Shown: in pieces, positions 42,620-52,067 of the stretch
How positions within the stretch are numbered: position 1 is the first letter of the stretch
Layout: every line of letters starts with the position of its first letter
From: an uncultured Streptococcus sp.
GTDB taxonomy: Bacteria > Bacillota > Bacilli > Lactobacillales > Streptococcaceae
DNA: 64,000 nucleotides
Reading direction: 5' to 3'
Assembly: GCA_934229725.1 (NCBI GenBank)
Contig: CAKQDX010000012.1
Location: forward strand, 3,675 to 67,674
Notes under the pieces: generated by a model
Database searches by the model: none
Told to the model about the DNA's origin: nothing
What the model saw: only the letters and a program-made list of their open reading frames with translations
Program-made: the position numbers and the translations under genes

Positions 42620-45600
42620 GGTTGTCCTCCTGGTCTTTTTTGTCTGCTTCTACAGCTTTATCAGTGACTGGAAAGGGGATGATATTCTCAGCAACTTGCA
42701 TCTGATTCTTATCTTCAGCTTTTGCCATCAACTCCAAATAGGCTTCCTTTTTACCTTTTTTTGGTAAACGCAAGAGTTTTCGAGCCTGTCCCATGTGACG
42801 GTCAGCCTCGAAATGAGTAATGGCCTTGATTTGGTCCCCTTGAACAGACTTGCCATCCTCAGTATAAGGATTGACTGCAAAATTCCCACTTCGGATAATC
42901 TTCGCAGCTCCTGTAAAGAGCTTAAGATTATAATCCAACAAGGTCTCTAAGTCCTCCTTGTTGTAGGTGACAGTCTTTTTCAAATCATAGTTTCCACCAG
43001 CCAAATGCTCCGTTTCTGAAGCCACAAAAAGCCCCTTATAGGTTAATTCCTTATGAGCTTGAGCTGCTAGCTTATCCAGACCAAACTGGGCCAGATTAAG
43101 CTGTGGATCCTGCATGTGAAGATACATGGCCCCAAAAAGCTGATTAGCATCGACCTTATAGGTTTGTCGAAGGGCCTCCAGATAGGTCACCAACTGCGGA
43201 CTGAGGCCATTGTAGAATTTCTGAATGTCAAAGACATTTTTACCTGATTTGTAGTCAACGACACCCAGAGCCCCATCTGTTAAACGGTCCACACGGTCAA
43301 TAATCCCTGTAATCTTGATGCTGTTAGCTAAAAGCAGGTCAAACTTGGCCTCCTCACGCTCAACCTTAACAGCCGCATTATCACGCAAAACACTGGCAGT
43401 TGAACGGGCAATATCCTCCAAAATCTGACGAGACAAGCGACTCTCTTGATCCTCCGTATAGAGAATTTCAAAAGGTTGCTCCTGATTGGTCTGACTAATA
43501 GCCTTTTCCAGTTTATCATCGAAGTTTTCTGACGAAGAATCCCCCATGACACGCTCAAAGACCCGGTGCAAGTAAGTCCCGTGGTGTCGAGCATCTGGAT
43601 GGATGGACTCCAACTCTTCAAGTCCCAAAACATAACGCAAGAAATAAAGATATTGGTTGTTATAGAAGGTCGTCAGAGCCGAGGCTGATAATTTCAGTGG
43701 TTCTTCCCCCGGAAAGACCAGCTGCATAACCTGATCATCCACCTTGGTCGTCGTCACATCGTCAATCACATGTGGAATCAAGACTTGGTCCTTATCAAGT
43801 CGCTTACGGAGATAACGCACAGCAACTGACCAGAAAGTCTGCGTTTCCTTGTCCAAATCAGCATCTAGCTGACTGCTGTTAAGGGCAATAACAGTTGATA
43901 GGAGGTCCTTGTAGTTCCCAATCTGGTCACCCTTGGCTTCGAAACGATTGCGTCCCTTTTCAAGCAAAGGAAGACCAAGGTCAAGCAGTTCCTTCAAATA
44001 AACTGACATGTCGTCCTGCGTCTCATTGAGAATTTGTGGCTGACTAAGCACCAATTGTTCACTAGCCGCATTGAAAAGCGACATAGCCACGAAATGCCCT
44101 CGCTGACTATTGCTCTGCGTGACAATATCCAAACTCCTGTGCTCATCCGTCGCCTCATTGATACGACTGCGCTCCTCGTCAGACAAGAGACTCTTATTTT
44201 GTCCTACCTTTGGAAAATGTGACTGGGTCATGCCCAAGGCAAAAACATAAGGCGCTGAATGCGGCTGGATCAAATCATATTTCTTCACATTGACGACATC
44301 GACTGTAGCTGGGACCGTACGGTAATCACAGGCCAACATTCCCGAACGCAAGATAGACAAAAAGTCATCCACTGACAGCGATTCGTTTCCAAAGATAGTC
44401 TCGACCTGCTCCAAGAGTTGGGTGAAAGCCTTCCAGACCTGTTCATTCTGCTCTTTTTCAGCCTCACTTGCCTTGACAGTCAATGCCTCCATTTGACTTG
44501 GCAATTGCACAGTTTCTAAAAAGGCCACCAGTTTCTTGAGTAGACTAGAACCCTTTTGTTTGCGACTGTTAAGCAACTTGTCCAAGGGCTCTACCAGTTG
44601 TGACCTCAAGGCATTGAGCTGGTCCAAATCATACTTATCACGACTATTAGCCGTAAAATCAAACAAGAACTTGTGACGCCCCTTGATATCTGCAAAATTG
44701 ACATAATATTCAAAAAGGTCCAAGTCCTCCTGAGCAAATCCACCATAAAGACCAGATTTCACAAGGTTAAGCAAATCCTCGGCACGATAATTATAGCGCT
44801 TGATACGCTCTAGCGAATCCACAAACTGCACCAAAGGATGGCTAGACATGCTTTCTTCCTTACCGAAATAATAGGGAATATCAAATTTTCGGAAAATCTG
44901 CCCCACCTGAAGCTTATAACTATCCTCATCACCAAGTAAGACTAGAATATCCTTATAGCGCTTGCCATCTGCTAGCAACTGACGAATACTCTTGGCAACC
45001 TGAGCTACTTCTTCCTTTTGGTTAACCACTTCCCAAACCTGCAAAGCTTCTTTGTCCTGATCAGTCAGCTGTTCGTCTATAGTACTAAAATCATGACGGC
45101 TCTCTAAAAGGCGACTGATACGTGCAAAAGAAGGATTCCCCTCCTTGTCCGTCATCACATAATCTGGTGTCACCTTATAGGTCTGTGCTAAAGTCCTCAA
45201 AAAATCCACTGAGGCCTGATAAACATTGCCATAGACAAAGTTAGCCTTATAGGCTTTTTGACTGGCATAAGTCCCAATAACAATCTGGTGACACTTGTCA
45301 TTCAAGAGGGCAATCAGGGCTTCCTCCTCAGCTGAGAAACGGGTGAAGCCATCAATGACCAAAACCGTATGGCTTAATGCCTTATCTAAATGCCCTGAGT
45401 TAATTTCCTCAAAGAAGGCGCTGAGCTTGGATTGATTGTCAAAATCCCCTGCCAACAAAAGGTCCTGAGCCGCACTGAAAATCTTTACCAAATCCTCCTG
45501 CTTCTCTGCTTGATCCAAATACTGCAAATCCAGTACTGTCATATTGGCCTGTTGCAACTCTTTGCAAAGGTCCACCAATTGGTTAATAAAATTACTATCC

Positions 45601-45929
45601 TTACGCAAACGACCATAAACCTTAAGCTCATCGTCACCCATGTGCGACAGTACCTTATAAAAAATCATGGCCAGACCAGTATCATCCAACTGGGTTTTAG
45701 GATTACTCGTATTGAGAATAAAATACCTAGCCATCTGAGTAAAACGAGTCACCGTAATCTCAAAGGATGCTGACTGAGGCAGATACTCCAAGACCTTACG
45801 CTCCTTCTCAAATGACAGGGCATTAGGAGCAATATAAAAGACCCTCTTTCCCTTTTGAGCATAGCTGGTCGCCTGCTCCGTCAGAATTTCTGTTAAATCC
45901 TGAGACATATCCGTATAAAGTAATTTCAT
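42609..45929 (-). CDS. rexB: ATP-dependent nuclease subunit B (RexB/AddB)
   Basis: A 1106-residue partner of RexA. The N-terminal helicase-like region lacks an intact Walker A motif, as usual for streptococcal and lactococcal RexB, while the C-terminal nuclease is present (KITGIIDRVDR, GVVDYKSGKN). The N-terminus (MKLLYTDMSQDLTEILTE) is typical. Together with RexA it repairs double-strand breaks and degrades unprotected linear DNA. First gene of the two-gene operon. Confidence 0.96.
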   Translation of the reverse strand: MKLLYTDMSQDLTEILTEQATSYAQKGKRVFYIAPNALSFEKERKVLEYLPQSASFEITVTRFTQMARYFILNTSNPKTQLDDTGLAMIFYKVLSHMGDDELKVYGRLRKDSNFINQLVDLCKELQQANMTVLDLQYLDQAEKQEDLVKIFSAAQDLLLAGDFDNQSKLSAFFEEINSGHLDKALSHTVLVIDGFTRFSAEEEALIALLNDKCHQIVIGTYASQKAYKANFVYGNVYQASVDFLRTLAQTYKVTPDYVMTDKEGNPSFARISRLLESRHDFSTIDEQLTDQDKEALQVWEVVNQKEEVAQVAKSIRQLLADGKRYKDILVLLGDEDSYKLQVGQIFRKFDIPYYFGKEESMSSHPLVQFVDSLERIKRYNYRAEDLLNLVKSGLYGGFAQEDLDLFEYYVNFADIKGRHKFLFDFTANSRDKYDLDQLNALRSQLVEPLDKLLNSRKQKGSSLLKKLVAFLETVQLPSQMEALTVKASEAEKEQNEQVWKAFTQLLEQVETIFGNESLSVDDFLSILRSGMLACDYRTVPATVDVVNVKKYDLIQPHSAPYVFALGMTQSHFPKVGQNKSLLSDEERSRINEATDEHRSLDIVTQSNSQRGHFVAMSLFNAASEQLVLSQPQILNETQDDMSVYLKELLDLGLPLLEKGRNRFEAKGDQIGNYKDLLSTVIALNSSQLDADLDKETQTFWSVAVRYLRKRLDKDQVLIPHVIDDVTTTKVDDQVMQLVFPGEEPLKLSASALTTFYNNQYLYFLRYVLGLEELESIHPDARHHGTYLHRVFERVMGDSSSENFDDKLEKAISQTNQEQPFEILYTEDQESRLSRQILEDIARSTASVLRDNAAVKVEREEAKFDLLLANSIKITGIIDRVDRLTDGALGVVDYKSGKNVFDIQKFYNGLSPQLVTYLEALRQTYKVDANQLFGAMYLHMQDPQLNLAQFGLDKLAAQAHKELTYKGLFVASETEHLAGGNYDLKKTVTYNKEDLETLLDYNLKLFTGAAKIIRSGNFAVNPYTEDGKSVQGDQIKAITHFEADRHMGQARKLLRLPKKGKKEAYLELMAKAEDKNQMQVAENIIPFPVTDKAVEADKKDQEDNHVD

Positions 45930-46141
45930 AAGACGTCCCTTTCTTGTCTATCTGCCGGCCAATAGGACTAAGTAAGACTCACAATCTCCTAGCTCTAACA
46001 ACCATTAATCCTTGCTATTATAACACAGAATCAAGCAACAATCAGACTCCTCCCTTGTCACCTTTCTCCTCCAATGTCCTAAGCTTCAGACATAAGCACA
46101 AGCACGACAGCAAAGAGCCCTCTTTTATGGTCCTGTAGTCC

Positions 46142-46171
46142 AAAAAAGAGCCAAATCCTTTGATTTGACTC
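46142..46171 (-). terminator. Terminator of the tandem sensor genes
   Basis: Minus strand GAGTCAAATC pairs with GATTTGGCTC around AAAG, then TTTTTTGG, 8 bases after the stop at 46179. Confidence 0.85.
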
Positions 46172-46178
46172 GAGATCT

Positions 46179-47552
46179 TTATTTAAAAATTAATTCCTGT
46201 TTAAAGAGGTAATCACCACTACTTGTCACTAAGTTGGCATCCCCATATTTCTTAAGAATATCCTTGGCCGAGTGGAGGTTAAGTCCAGAGGTCTTCTTCT
46301 GATTTTCCTCCTGCATAATAGCGTCAAGGTCAACTCTTTCTTCTTGCGTTCGATTTTCCATGACAAAATGATAGCCTCCATCCTTATCGTGTTGATGAAA
46401 ACTAAAGCTAATTTGAGCGGCTGGTACTTGCTTGCTCTCGTCAATCGCATTACTAAAGAAAATAGACACTAGCAAGGTTAGGTCAACCACATTCATAGCA
46501 AATCCCTTGATTTCCTCAGGAATGTCACAGGTCACTGGAATATTATTACGTTTAGCCTCCATCATACGAGCTGAAAGAAGGCTACGCAGAGGTAGAGAAT
46601 GAATATTTTCCAGCTTAGGATTCTCAACGACACGAAACCGTTCAAACTCCTTGGCACTCTCTCTTAAAACATTTTGATAAACCTGTTCAGCAAGAGCCTC
46701 TTCCTGATCTCGTACTTCCTCCGAAAATTGTTCCACAACCGTCTGATAAGACTGCCTGTATTGTAACAACTCATTATAGAGAACATCGATTTTCTGATTG
46801 GCCTTGGTCAAACTATTCAAATGCCTTTTTTCCTCCATAGCCAAGCTCTCTTCCAGATATTGCCTAGACAATTGATTGAGGTGGGCAATAAGGAAAATAA
46901 AGGCTATTGCAGACAAGAGAACCCAGAACATACGCAGCCGCAATTCCAACTCTGGAGAATAGAACGGAAGCCAAGCATCCAAATTCATGCAAAGATAGAT
47001 GCCCAACAAATAAATCGCCATTGCCAAGGCAACACGTCGAGAAATCTGAATATTGTGGAGAGAATCATCACTATAGACCTTCCAACGTTTCAAATCCAAG
47101 CCTAAAAAACGGTTAAAAATGAAATAAAGTGGCAAAATCATACTATAGGTCAAGAGATAAAAGAGAGCATTACTCCCCACCTCAGCTACAGGAATATTCA
47201 AGAGAAGCGGGAAAAAGAAAAGTCCCAATAAACGAAAGAGTAAATCCGATGTCACCACCGGAAACAAGGTATGAAAGGCATACTGCGTTAACGACCAGGT
47301 CTTTCCCTTGGCAAGAACTGCCAAAATCATCAAAAGAAAGACATCCACAACAGTCGTCAGATTGTTAATATTGTATTGAATAGCCACATCAAGTAGGGCC
47401 AAGGTCAAAAAGACCGTCCAGGAGATACGAATATCCGTCATCCGCCTGAAAATAATACAGTTGATTGTCAGCGTCAGAATAATCTGGACAGCCAAAAAGG
47501 CATCTGTATCATAAAGATTTAAAAAATTAATTCCTAAAAACGATTCAAACAT
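46179..47552 (-). CDS. GHKL-type sensor protein lacking the histidine of the H box
   Basis: A 457-residue membrane sensor resembling AgrC/ComD/BlpH kinases. Six to seven N-terminal hydrophobic segments (to about residue 225) are followed by a linker and a C-terminal GHKL ATPase-like domain with N box FFSNAIDESKQV and G-box-like SGLNLHSAKDIL. Where peptide-pheromone kinases have the FRHDYxN phospho-acceptor, this protein reads LLQYRQSYQTVV near residue 260, so His is replaced by Gln. It stands before a close paralogue (47589-48899) and no response regulator gene is nearby. It may be a pseudokinase or a ligand-binding partner. Kinase activity should not be assumed. Confidence 0.78.
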   Translation of the reverse strand: MFESFLGINFLNLYDTDAFLAVQIILTLTINCIIFRRMTDIRISWTVFLTLALLDVAIQYNINNLTTVVDVFLLMILAVLAKGKTWSLTQYAFHTLFPVVTSDLLFRLLGLFFFPLLLNIPVAEVGSNALFYLLTYSMILPLYFIFNRFLGLDLKRWKVYSDDSLHNIQISRRVALAMAIYLLGIYLCMNLDAWLPFYSPELELRLRMFWVLLSAIAFIFLIAHLNQLSRQYLEESLAMEEKRHLNSLTKANQKIDVLYNELLQYRQSYQTVVEQFSEEVRDQEEALAEQVYQNVLRESAKEFERFRVVENPKLENIHSLPLRSLLSARMMEAKRNNIPVTCDIPEEIKGFAMNVVDLTLLVSIFFSNAIDESKQVPAAQISFSFHQHDKDGGYHFVMENRTQEERVDLDAIMQEENQKKTSGLNLHSAKDILKKYGDANLVTSSGDYLFKQELIFK

Positions 47553-47588
47553 TTAATCTCTTCCCCAAAAAAATTTCCAATGACTCGT

Positions 47589-48899
47589 TTAGTATTCAAA
47601 TTGCTGTCTATAAATCAACTTGTCATCCTTAAAGCTAAACTTAGACTGAGGATAACGTTCCATAATATCCTCAAGTTGTTCATTCATTGACAAGCCTTCT
47701 TCACCTTCCTTATAAGCTCCCCTTGCTTCACCCTGACCGAGAGTCACCTCCACAGAGAGAACCTGCTCCCCACCTCTTTGAAAATACGACAGGCGAACTA
47801 AGCACTCTTCTTGACCATGCGCTTTTAGCAAGGCATTGTCCAAGAAAGTTGATAAAACCCCTGATAAATCCACCACATCAATATGAACTGGTGAGATAGG
47901 ATCCGGAATTTCTAGGATAAAATCAAGTCCCACAGCGTGAAACTCCATATACTTACTCTCAATCACAGACCGTAGCAGTTGAGAATGGAGATTGGAAATA
48001 TCTGGTATCACTTTTTTGAAAGGAACTTCCTCCTCAGATAGGATCTGAGAATCCCCCTCTTGACTAGTGGCCAAAACAGTCTTAACCTTTTTAGGCACAG
48101 CTACCTTTGGAACCCCATCACGATAAAGTTCCTGATAAAGGTGCAAAATATGCCTACTAGATTCCTGCAAACTTTGGAAGTGACGTTCCTGTTCTTCCTT
48201 CAACTCTATAAAAAGTTCATCCTTAACCCATTGGTTGGCATAAGACACGACTAGGAAGAAGGCCCCTGTGGCTAATAAAACAACCAGCTTAGCATAATTG
48301 TTAACCACTTCCACAGGCCAAATACTAGCAAAGTAAGGCAAAAAATCATTTAAAAGGCCATATGAGAGAAAGGCAAAGCTAACCCCGATAACAATAGGAG
48401 TAAAGTGTAACCGTAAGCGTTCCTTGTCTTCAACCTGCAAATAGTCATAACCAATAAAACGGTGAATCAAAAGATAGAGTGGGTAGGTAGCTAGCACACA
48501 TATGAAAGTCGTCAGAGGCTCTGGGATACGACTGACCAAATCATCCCCCAAAAGTAGAGGGAGGATGAAAAACGAGAGCCCTCTCATGATGATGTTAGTC
48601 GTTCCCCAGGCATAGAAACTGTTAAATACTGGCTCAATCCACGGCAGATCTGGACGTTTGTAATAACTAAAACAAAATAGAATGAGAGGATTAAGCAAAA
48701 ATTTGAATCCTATAGGAAGAATTGGTGTCAGAACAACTGAAATAAGGCCACCCACTAAAAGTAGTCGCCAAGAGACCTTAACTCGACCGGCAGCATTGAA
48801 CATCAGGTAATTCACCAAGAAAATCAAAAGTGCATCAATAACTATCAACCAATGAAAGTCTTTGAAAACAGCAAGCAGCCATTCGACAATATAAGTCAT
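47589..48899 (-). CDS. Second GHKL-type sensor-like protein, more degenerate
   Basis: A 436-residue paralogue of the protein at 46179, same architecture: six to seven hydrophobic segments to about residue 220, then a coiled linker (ELKEEQERHFQSLQESSRHILHL) and a degenerate ATPase domain. The N box is FLDNALLKAHG, and the G box is weak (EGLSMNEQLEDIM). The expected H-box region reads HLYQELYRDGVPK, with no histidine at the phospho-acceptor place. It is first in the pair, 36 bases upstream of its paralogue. The upstream 48900-49215 separates it from the Hsp70 operon. Possibly the two form a heteromeric receptor. Confidence 0.72.
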   Translation of the reverse strand: MTYIVEWLLAVFKDFHWLIVIDALLIFLVNYLMFNAAGRVKVSWRLLLVGGLISVVLTPILPIGFKFLLNPLILFCFSYYKRPDLPWIEPVFNSFYAWGTTNIIMRGLSFFILPLLLGDDLVSRIPEPLTTFICVLATYPLYLLIHRFIGYDYLQVEDKERLRLHFTPIVIGVSFAFLSYGLLNDFLPYFASIWPVEVVNNYAKLVVLLATGAFFLVVSYANQWVKDELFIELKEEQERHFQSLQESSRHILHLYQELYRDGVPKVAVPKKVKTVLATSQEGDSQILSEEEVPFKKVIPDISNLHSQLLRSVIESKYMEFHAVGLDFILEIPDPISPVHIDVVDLSGVLSTFLDNALLKAHGQEECLVRLSYFQRGGEQVLSVEVTLGQGEARGAYKEGEEGLSMNEQLEDIMERYPQSKFSFKDDKLIYRQQFEY

Positions 48900-49092
48900 T
48901 CTTTTTCCCCCTCCCTTAACATGAATTAAGAAACTTTCTCAGAAAGCATCTATACAACACTACTCATTATATAGCTTTTTAGAAGTTTTCACAATAATTA
49001 ATTTTTAAAGAAAGTCTATGAAACGTCTAATAATCCACTTATTCATGTAAGAAGAGCTGGCTTATTAAATTAAAGTTACAAATGTAACATAA

Positions 49093-49120
49093 AAGGTTGA
49101 GATAATTTTATCTCAACCTT
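49093..49120. terminator. Bidirectional hairpin in the 48900-49215 gap
   Basis: AAGGTTGAGATAA and TTATCTCAACCTT form a 13-bp perfect stem with a 2-base gap. A partial copy of one arm (TTATCTCAACCTTTTA) recurs at 49190-49205. The remaining gap is AT-rich without a coding frame. The stem probably ends transcription of the operon whose last gene is 49216-50973. Confidence 0.6.
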
Positions 49121-49215
49121 GTTAATTAAAGACATATTCTTTTAGAGACTTTCTTTAAGTGATAGACAGTCAGTCTACGTTTTCAATCTTATCTCAACCT
49201 TTTAGCTTTAATAGG

Positions 49216-50973
49216 CTAGTCAGCCTTATAGTAGAATTGTTTGGCATCTGATTGTGTCCCTCCTGATTGAGTCACTAGGATACGATCTTTAGTATTATCT
49301 GAAGCATCAGGGTAATTTCCTGACACATTTGGCAAGGTCGTACCTTTCGGAATGAAAAAGATGATTGCACCATACATTCCTGTTCTTAGACTCGCTCTCA
49401 GGTACCCATTTTCAAGACTAGAATTAGCATTTTGAACTTCATAATCTGTCGGTGATGTTACTTGATCCTTAGAAAACGTCAAAGTGTTACCATTTCCATT
49501 CTTCCAAGTACCTTCAAGGCTTTGGAAGTTATTGTCCTTAATAGCAGTAACATCCATGCCAGTTTGCTCAGTCTTAGTGTCTGTTTTTGATTCTGTCTTA
49601 GCTTCTGATGAGCTTGATGAAGTTGATGTTGATGACGTTGTTGAACTTTGTGAAGAACTTGATGACTCTGAGCTTTCAGACTTACCAGCGCTAGAATAAT
49701 GCTTGAGCAACTCTTGGTAGGCCTCTTGCATATCATCTGGTGCCACCTTATAAGTCTGAACAGCCTTCTTATCGTAATTGCCAATCCAGTAATTAGTCAC
49801 ATAATAAACGGTACCATTAGAACCTAGAACAATTTGGTAAGAATCCTTGTCTTGATCAACCAAATCCTTGTAGAGCTTGTTGTAGCCATTATAATTGCCA
49901 CCCGTCTTGTCATCAGCTGAAAAGTCCTTGAAGAGGGCTTTTTGTTCCGCATCATTGTCCTCATACATGGCATGTTTTTTATCCTTCAAGGTATAGAGAC
50001 GGAAGGATGACGTTGGGCTATAGTCTGCAGTCTTACCACTATTTTCATTAATTCCAAGAGCAAAGGAATCAACCCTATTTTTATAGTCCTTGAAATCATA
50101 GTTTGAAGCTTCTTTACCATTGACGATACCACTAGGAACACCTGAGATATTTTCATAACCATCCGCATTGATAAGGTTGGCTAAAATAGTAATGTTTTGG
50201 CTACTGCCTTCTTCCTTAGGTGCCTTGAATGAAAGGAAGGTAGGGCTACCATCGTTGACCTTGGTGATGCTATCAAAACTGCTTTGAACCAAGACGGCAT
50301 CTTTGGCATAGTCAGACTGATAGAGCCATTTCCCAAAGGCTTCCGTGATGTACTTGATATCCTCAGTCGAATAGTCCGCAACATAGGTGGTTTCCTTATC
50401 ACCATTGACATCGGTCTTGGTCTTGATATCTGCATCTGGCTTGCTGGTATCGTTCGAAGACGTACTTGAGCTGGCATCACTACCTGAAGAGGAACTGCTT
50501 GATTCCAAAATATCCTTAATGATGCTCTTAACCTCACTACTTGAAGAAGTTGATGAAGCCTCGCTAGACTGAATAACTTCAGAGCCTCCGTCAACCTGAG
50601 TATAGGTATCTGAATCGGTCATTTCAACCTTGGCGTCACCCCCAGGCACCATACTTGGTGTGATACGGATAGTGCCGTCCGAGTTTCCATCATTTCCGGC
50701 CAACTTAAAGCTCAAAGAACGGTCTTCGCCAGCTTGGGCATTAGCCTGATAGGTGTCCCCAGTCTCCGTATTTTTGACTTCGTATTTATCACCCTTGACC
50801 TTGCGGACTTCAAAACGGACCTTATTTCCCGTCTTCTTGTCAACCACGGTTGTGGCATAAACCCTAGAAGAGGACGTAAAAGCCGTACTCTGAGTGTATT
50901 TTCCAAGTACCATGAAGACCAAAAAGACAAGTAAGGCCAAACCGATAAACTTTTTATGTTTAAATTGTTTCAT
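49216..50973 (-). CDS. Large serine-rich extracytoplasmic protein, last gene of the Hsp70-ABC operon
   Basis: A 585-residue protein with a basic N-terminus, one anchor helix (IGLALLVFLVFMVLG) and no lipobox. Outside: residues 38-130 are a beta-rich segment; 135-185 and 420-470 are serine-rich linkers; about 190-420 is a folded domain (EDIKYITEAFGKWLYQSDYAK, VYYVTNYWIG). The C-terminal 110 residues match the end of the lipoprotein at 30533 (GTWKNGNGNTLTF, TKDRILVTQ, FYYKAD). It is 9 bases after the small membrane gene 50983 and is the likely effector or structural product of the operon. Function unknown. Confidence 0.75.
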   Translation of the reverse strand: MKQFKHKKFIGLALLVFLVFMVLGKYTQSTAFTSSSRVYATTVVDKKTGNKVRFEVRKVKGDKYEVKNTETGDTYQANAQAGEDRSLSFKLAGNDGNSDGTIRITPSMVPGGDAKVEMTDSDTYTQVDGGSEVIQSSEASSTSSSSEVKSIIKDILESSSSSSGSDASSSTSSNDTSKPDADIKTKTDVNGDKETTYVADYSTEDIKYITEAFGKWLYQSDYAKDAVLVQSSFDSITKVNDGSPTFLSFKAPKEEGSSQNITILANLINADGYENISGVPSGIVNGKEASNYDFKDYKNRVDSFALGINENSGKTADYSPTSSFRLYTLKDKKHAMYEDNDAEQKALFKDFSADDKTGGNYNGYNKLYKDLVDQDKDSYQIVLGSNGTVYYVTNYWIGNYDKKAVQTYKVAPDDMQEAYQELLKHYSSAGKSESSESSSSSQSSTTSSTSTSSSSSEAKTESKTDTKTEQTGMDVTAIKDNNFQSLEGTWKNGNGNTLTFSKDQVTSPTDYEVQNANSSLENGYLRASLRTGMYGAIIFFIPKGTTLPNVSGNYPDASDNTKDRILVTQSGGTQSDAKQFYYKAD

Positions 50974-50982
50974 GAGGTCCTC

Positions 50983-51243
50983 CTAGATAAACAGATAGCC
51001 GACAACATAGCCAAAAAGAGCGATACAAATCAAAAGCAAAATTTCTAAAACTAAAAACCAGCTAAACTTAAGATCACCCAAACCAATCTTAGACAAAACT
51101 TGTCTGAATTTAGAATTTTTCTGTCTGCTCAAGCCACTAGAAAGGGCAAAGCCGGACTTAGCAGCTTCCGCCACTTCCTTATCACTTGGCTTGCGACCAT
51201 GCTGCACTTGGAAATCAATCAGCCATTCATCATATTGTTGCAT
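50983..51243 (-). CDS. Small single-pass membrane protein of the Hsp70-ABC operon
   Basis: An 86-residue protein. The N-terminal half (DFQVQHGRKPSDKEVAEAAK) is a small charged helical domain, predicted cytoplasmic, and the C-terminal 25 residues are a membrane helix (FLVLEILLLICIALFGYVVG). Begins immediately after the permease stop codon, ends 9 bases before the serine-rich protein gene. No family recognised. Confidence 0.65.
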   Translation of the reverse strand: MQQYDEWLIDFQVQHGRKPSDKEVAEAAKSGFALSSGLSRQKNSKFRQVLSKIGLGDLKFSWFLVLEILLLICIALFGYVVGYLFI

Positions 51244-52059
51244 TTATTTCTCCTTCTTCTGAAGTGTGACGAAAAAGAGTAAGGCATAAACCAGACAATG
51301 AAGCACCAAGGCCCACCATTGACCCCGGAAGTCGCCTGTAGACCCTTGAAAGGCCTCCAACTGACTCTTGGGTACAGGGACACCGTACTTAGCCAAGCTA
51401 GATGGTAGGTCTGACAAATCACTAGAAATCCCAAACAGCTTATGGCCATAACCAAGATAGATAAATTTTTGTACCCAATCAATGGCTTTGGGCAAGGATA
51501 GGATAGTCCCTGACAATGAAAATTGCATGATACCCACAACAACTGCTAAGATAACAGAGGTGATTTCAGATTTTCCAACCAAGGCTGAGATGAAGAGGGC
51601 AATAAAGTGCGAGGCCAAGAAAACCAAGAGCACTGTAATGCCAACTTCCCAACGGTAGGAAGAAAAAATATGACCAGCATCTGGAAACTCCTTGTCAAAG
51701 TACTTACTAAAGATAGAGTAAGAAAGGATAAAGACAATGGTTTCCAAAACAGCAAAGAAGGCGTGAATCCCCATGCTGGCTATGGCAAAGGCCGAACGAC
51801 TCAGACCTGAGAAAAAGTCACGGTTGAGAACCGAGCGCTCCTTGGAAATATAAATACTATTTTGAACCACAATCAAAAGACTGGTTGAAAAAAGTAAGAG
51901 AAAGAGCGTCATTCGAGTTGTTTCGAAATCTTTCAAGAATCCCTTTTCTTGAATGTAGAGGATTAGGCCTTCAAAAGCGATGATGCCTAGAAGAACCTTA
52001 ACAAAATCCATGTAGTGGTGTTTAAATTTATACCAACTTAATCGTAATGCTGCGTTCAT
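51244..52059 (-). CDS. ABC-2 type permease of the Hsp70-ABC operon
   Basis: A 271-residue membrane protein with about six helices (near 20-37, 53-70, 95-115, 135-160, 167-190, 240-262), typical of ABC-2 permeases that pair with an ABCG-like ATPase. It lies 8 bases after the ATPase gene 52068, no binding protein is present, and the system is therefore an exporter candidate. Substrate unknown; the co-encoded surface protein (49216) is one possibility, although that protein has its own anchor signal. Confidence 0.75.
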   Translation of the reverse strand: MNAALRLSWYKFKHHYMDFVKVLLGIIAFEGLILYIQEKGFLKDFETTRMTLFLLLFSTSLLIVVQNSIYISKERSVLNRDFFSGLSRSAFAIASMGIHAFFAVLETIVFILSYSIFSKYFDKEFPDAGHIFSSYRWEVGITVLLVFLASHFIALFISALVGKSEITSVILAVVVGIMQFSLSGTILSLPKAIDWVQKFIYLGYGHKLFGISSDLSDLPSSLAKYGVPVPKSQLEAFQGSTGDFRGQWWALVLHCLVYALLFFVTLQKKEK

Positions 52060-52067
52060 AAGTCTCC

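Noticed and set aside
49216..50973. Repeats in the DNA of the serine-rich protein as a CRISPR-like or tandem array
   Set aside because: The repetition comes from serine codon runs in linkers, with no regular unit or spacers.
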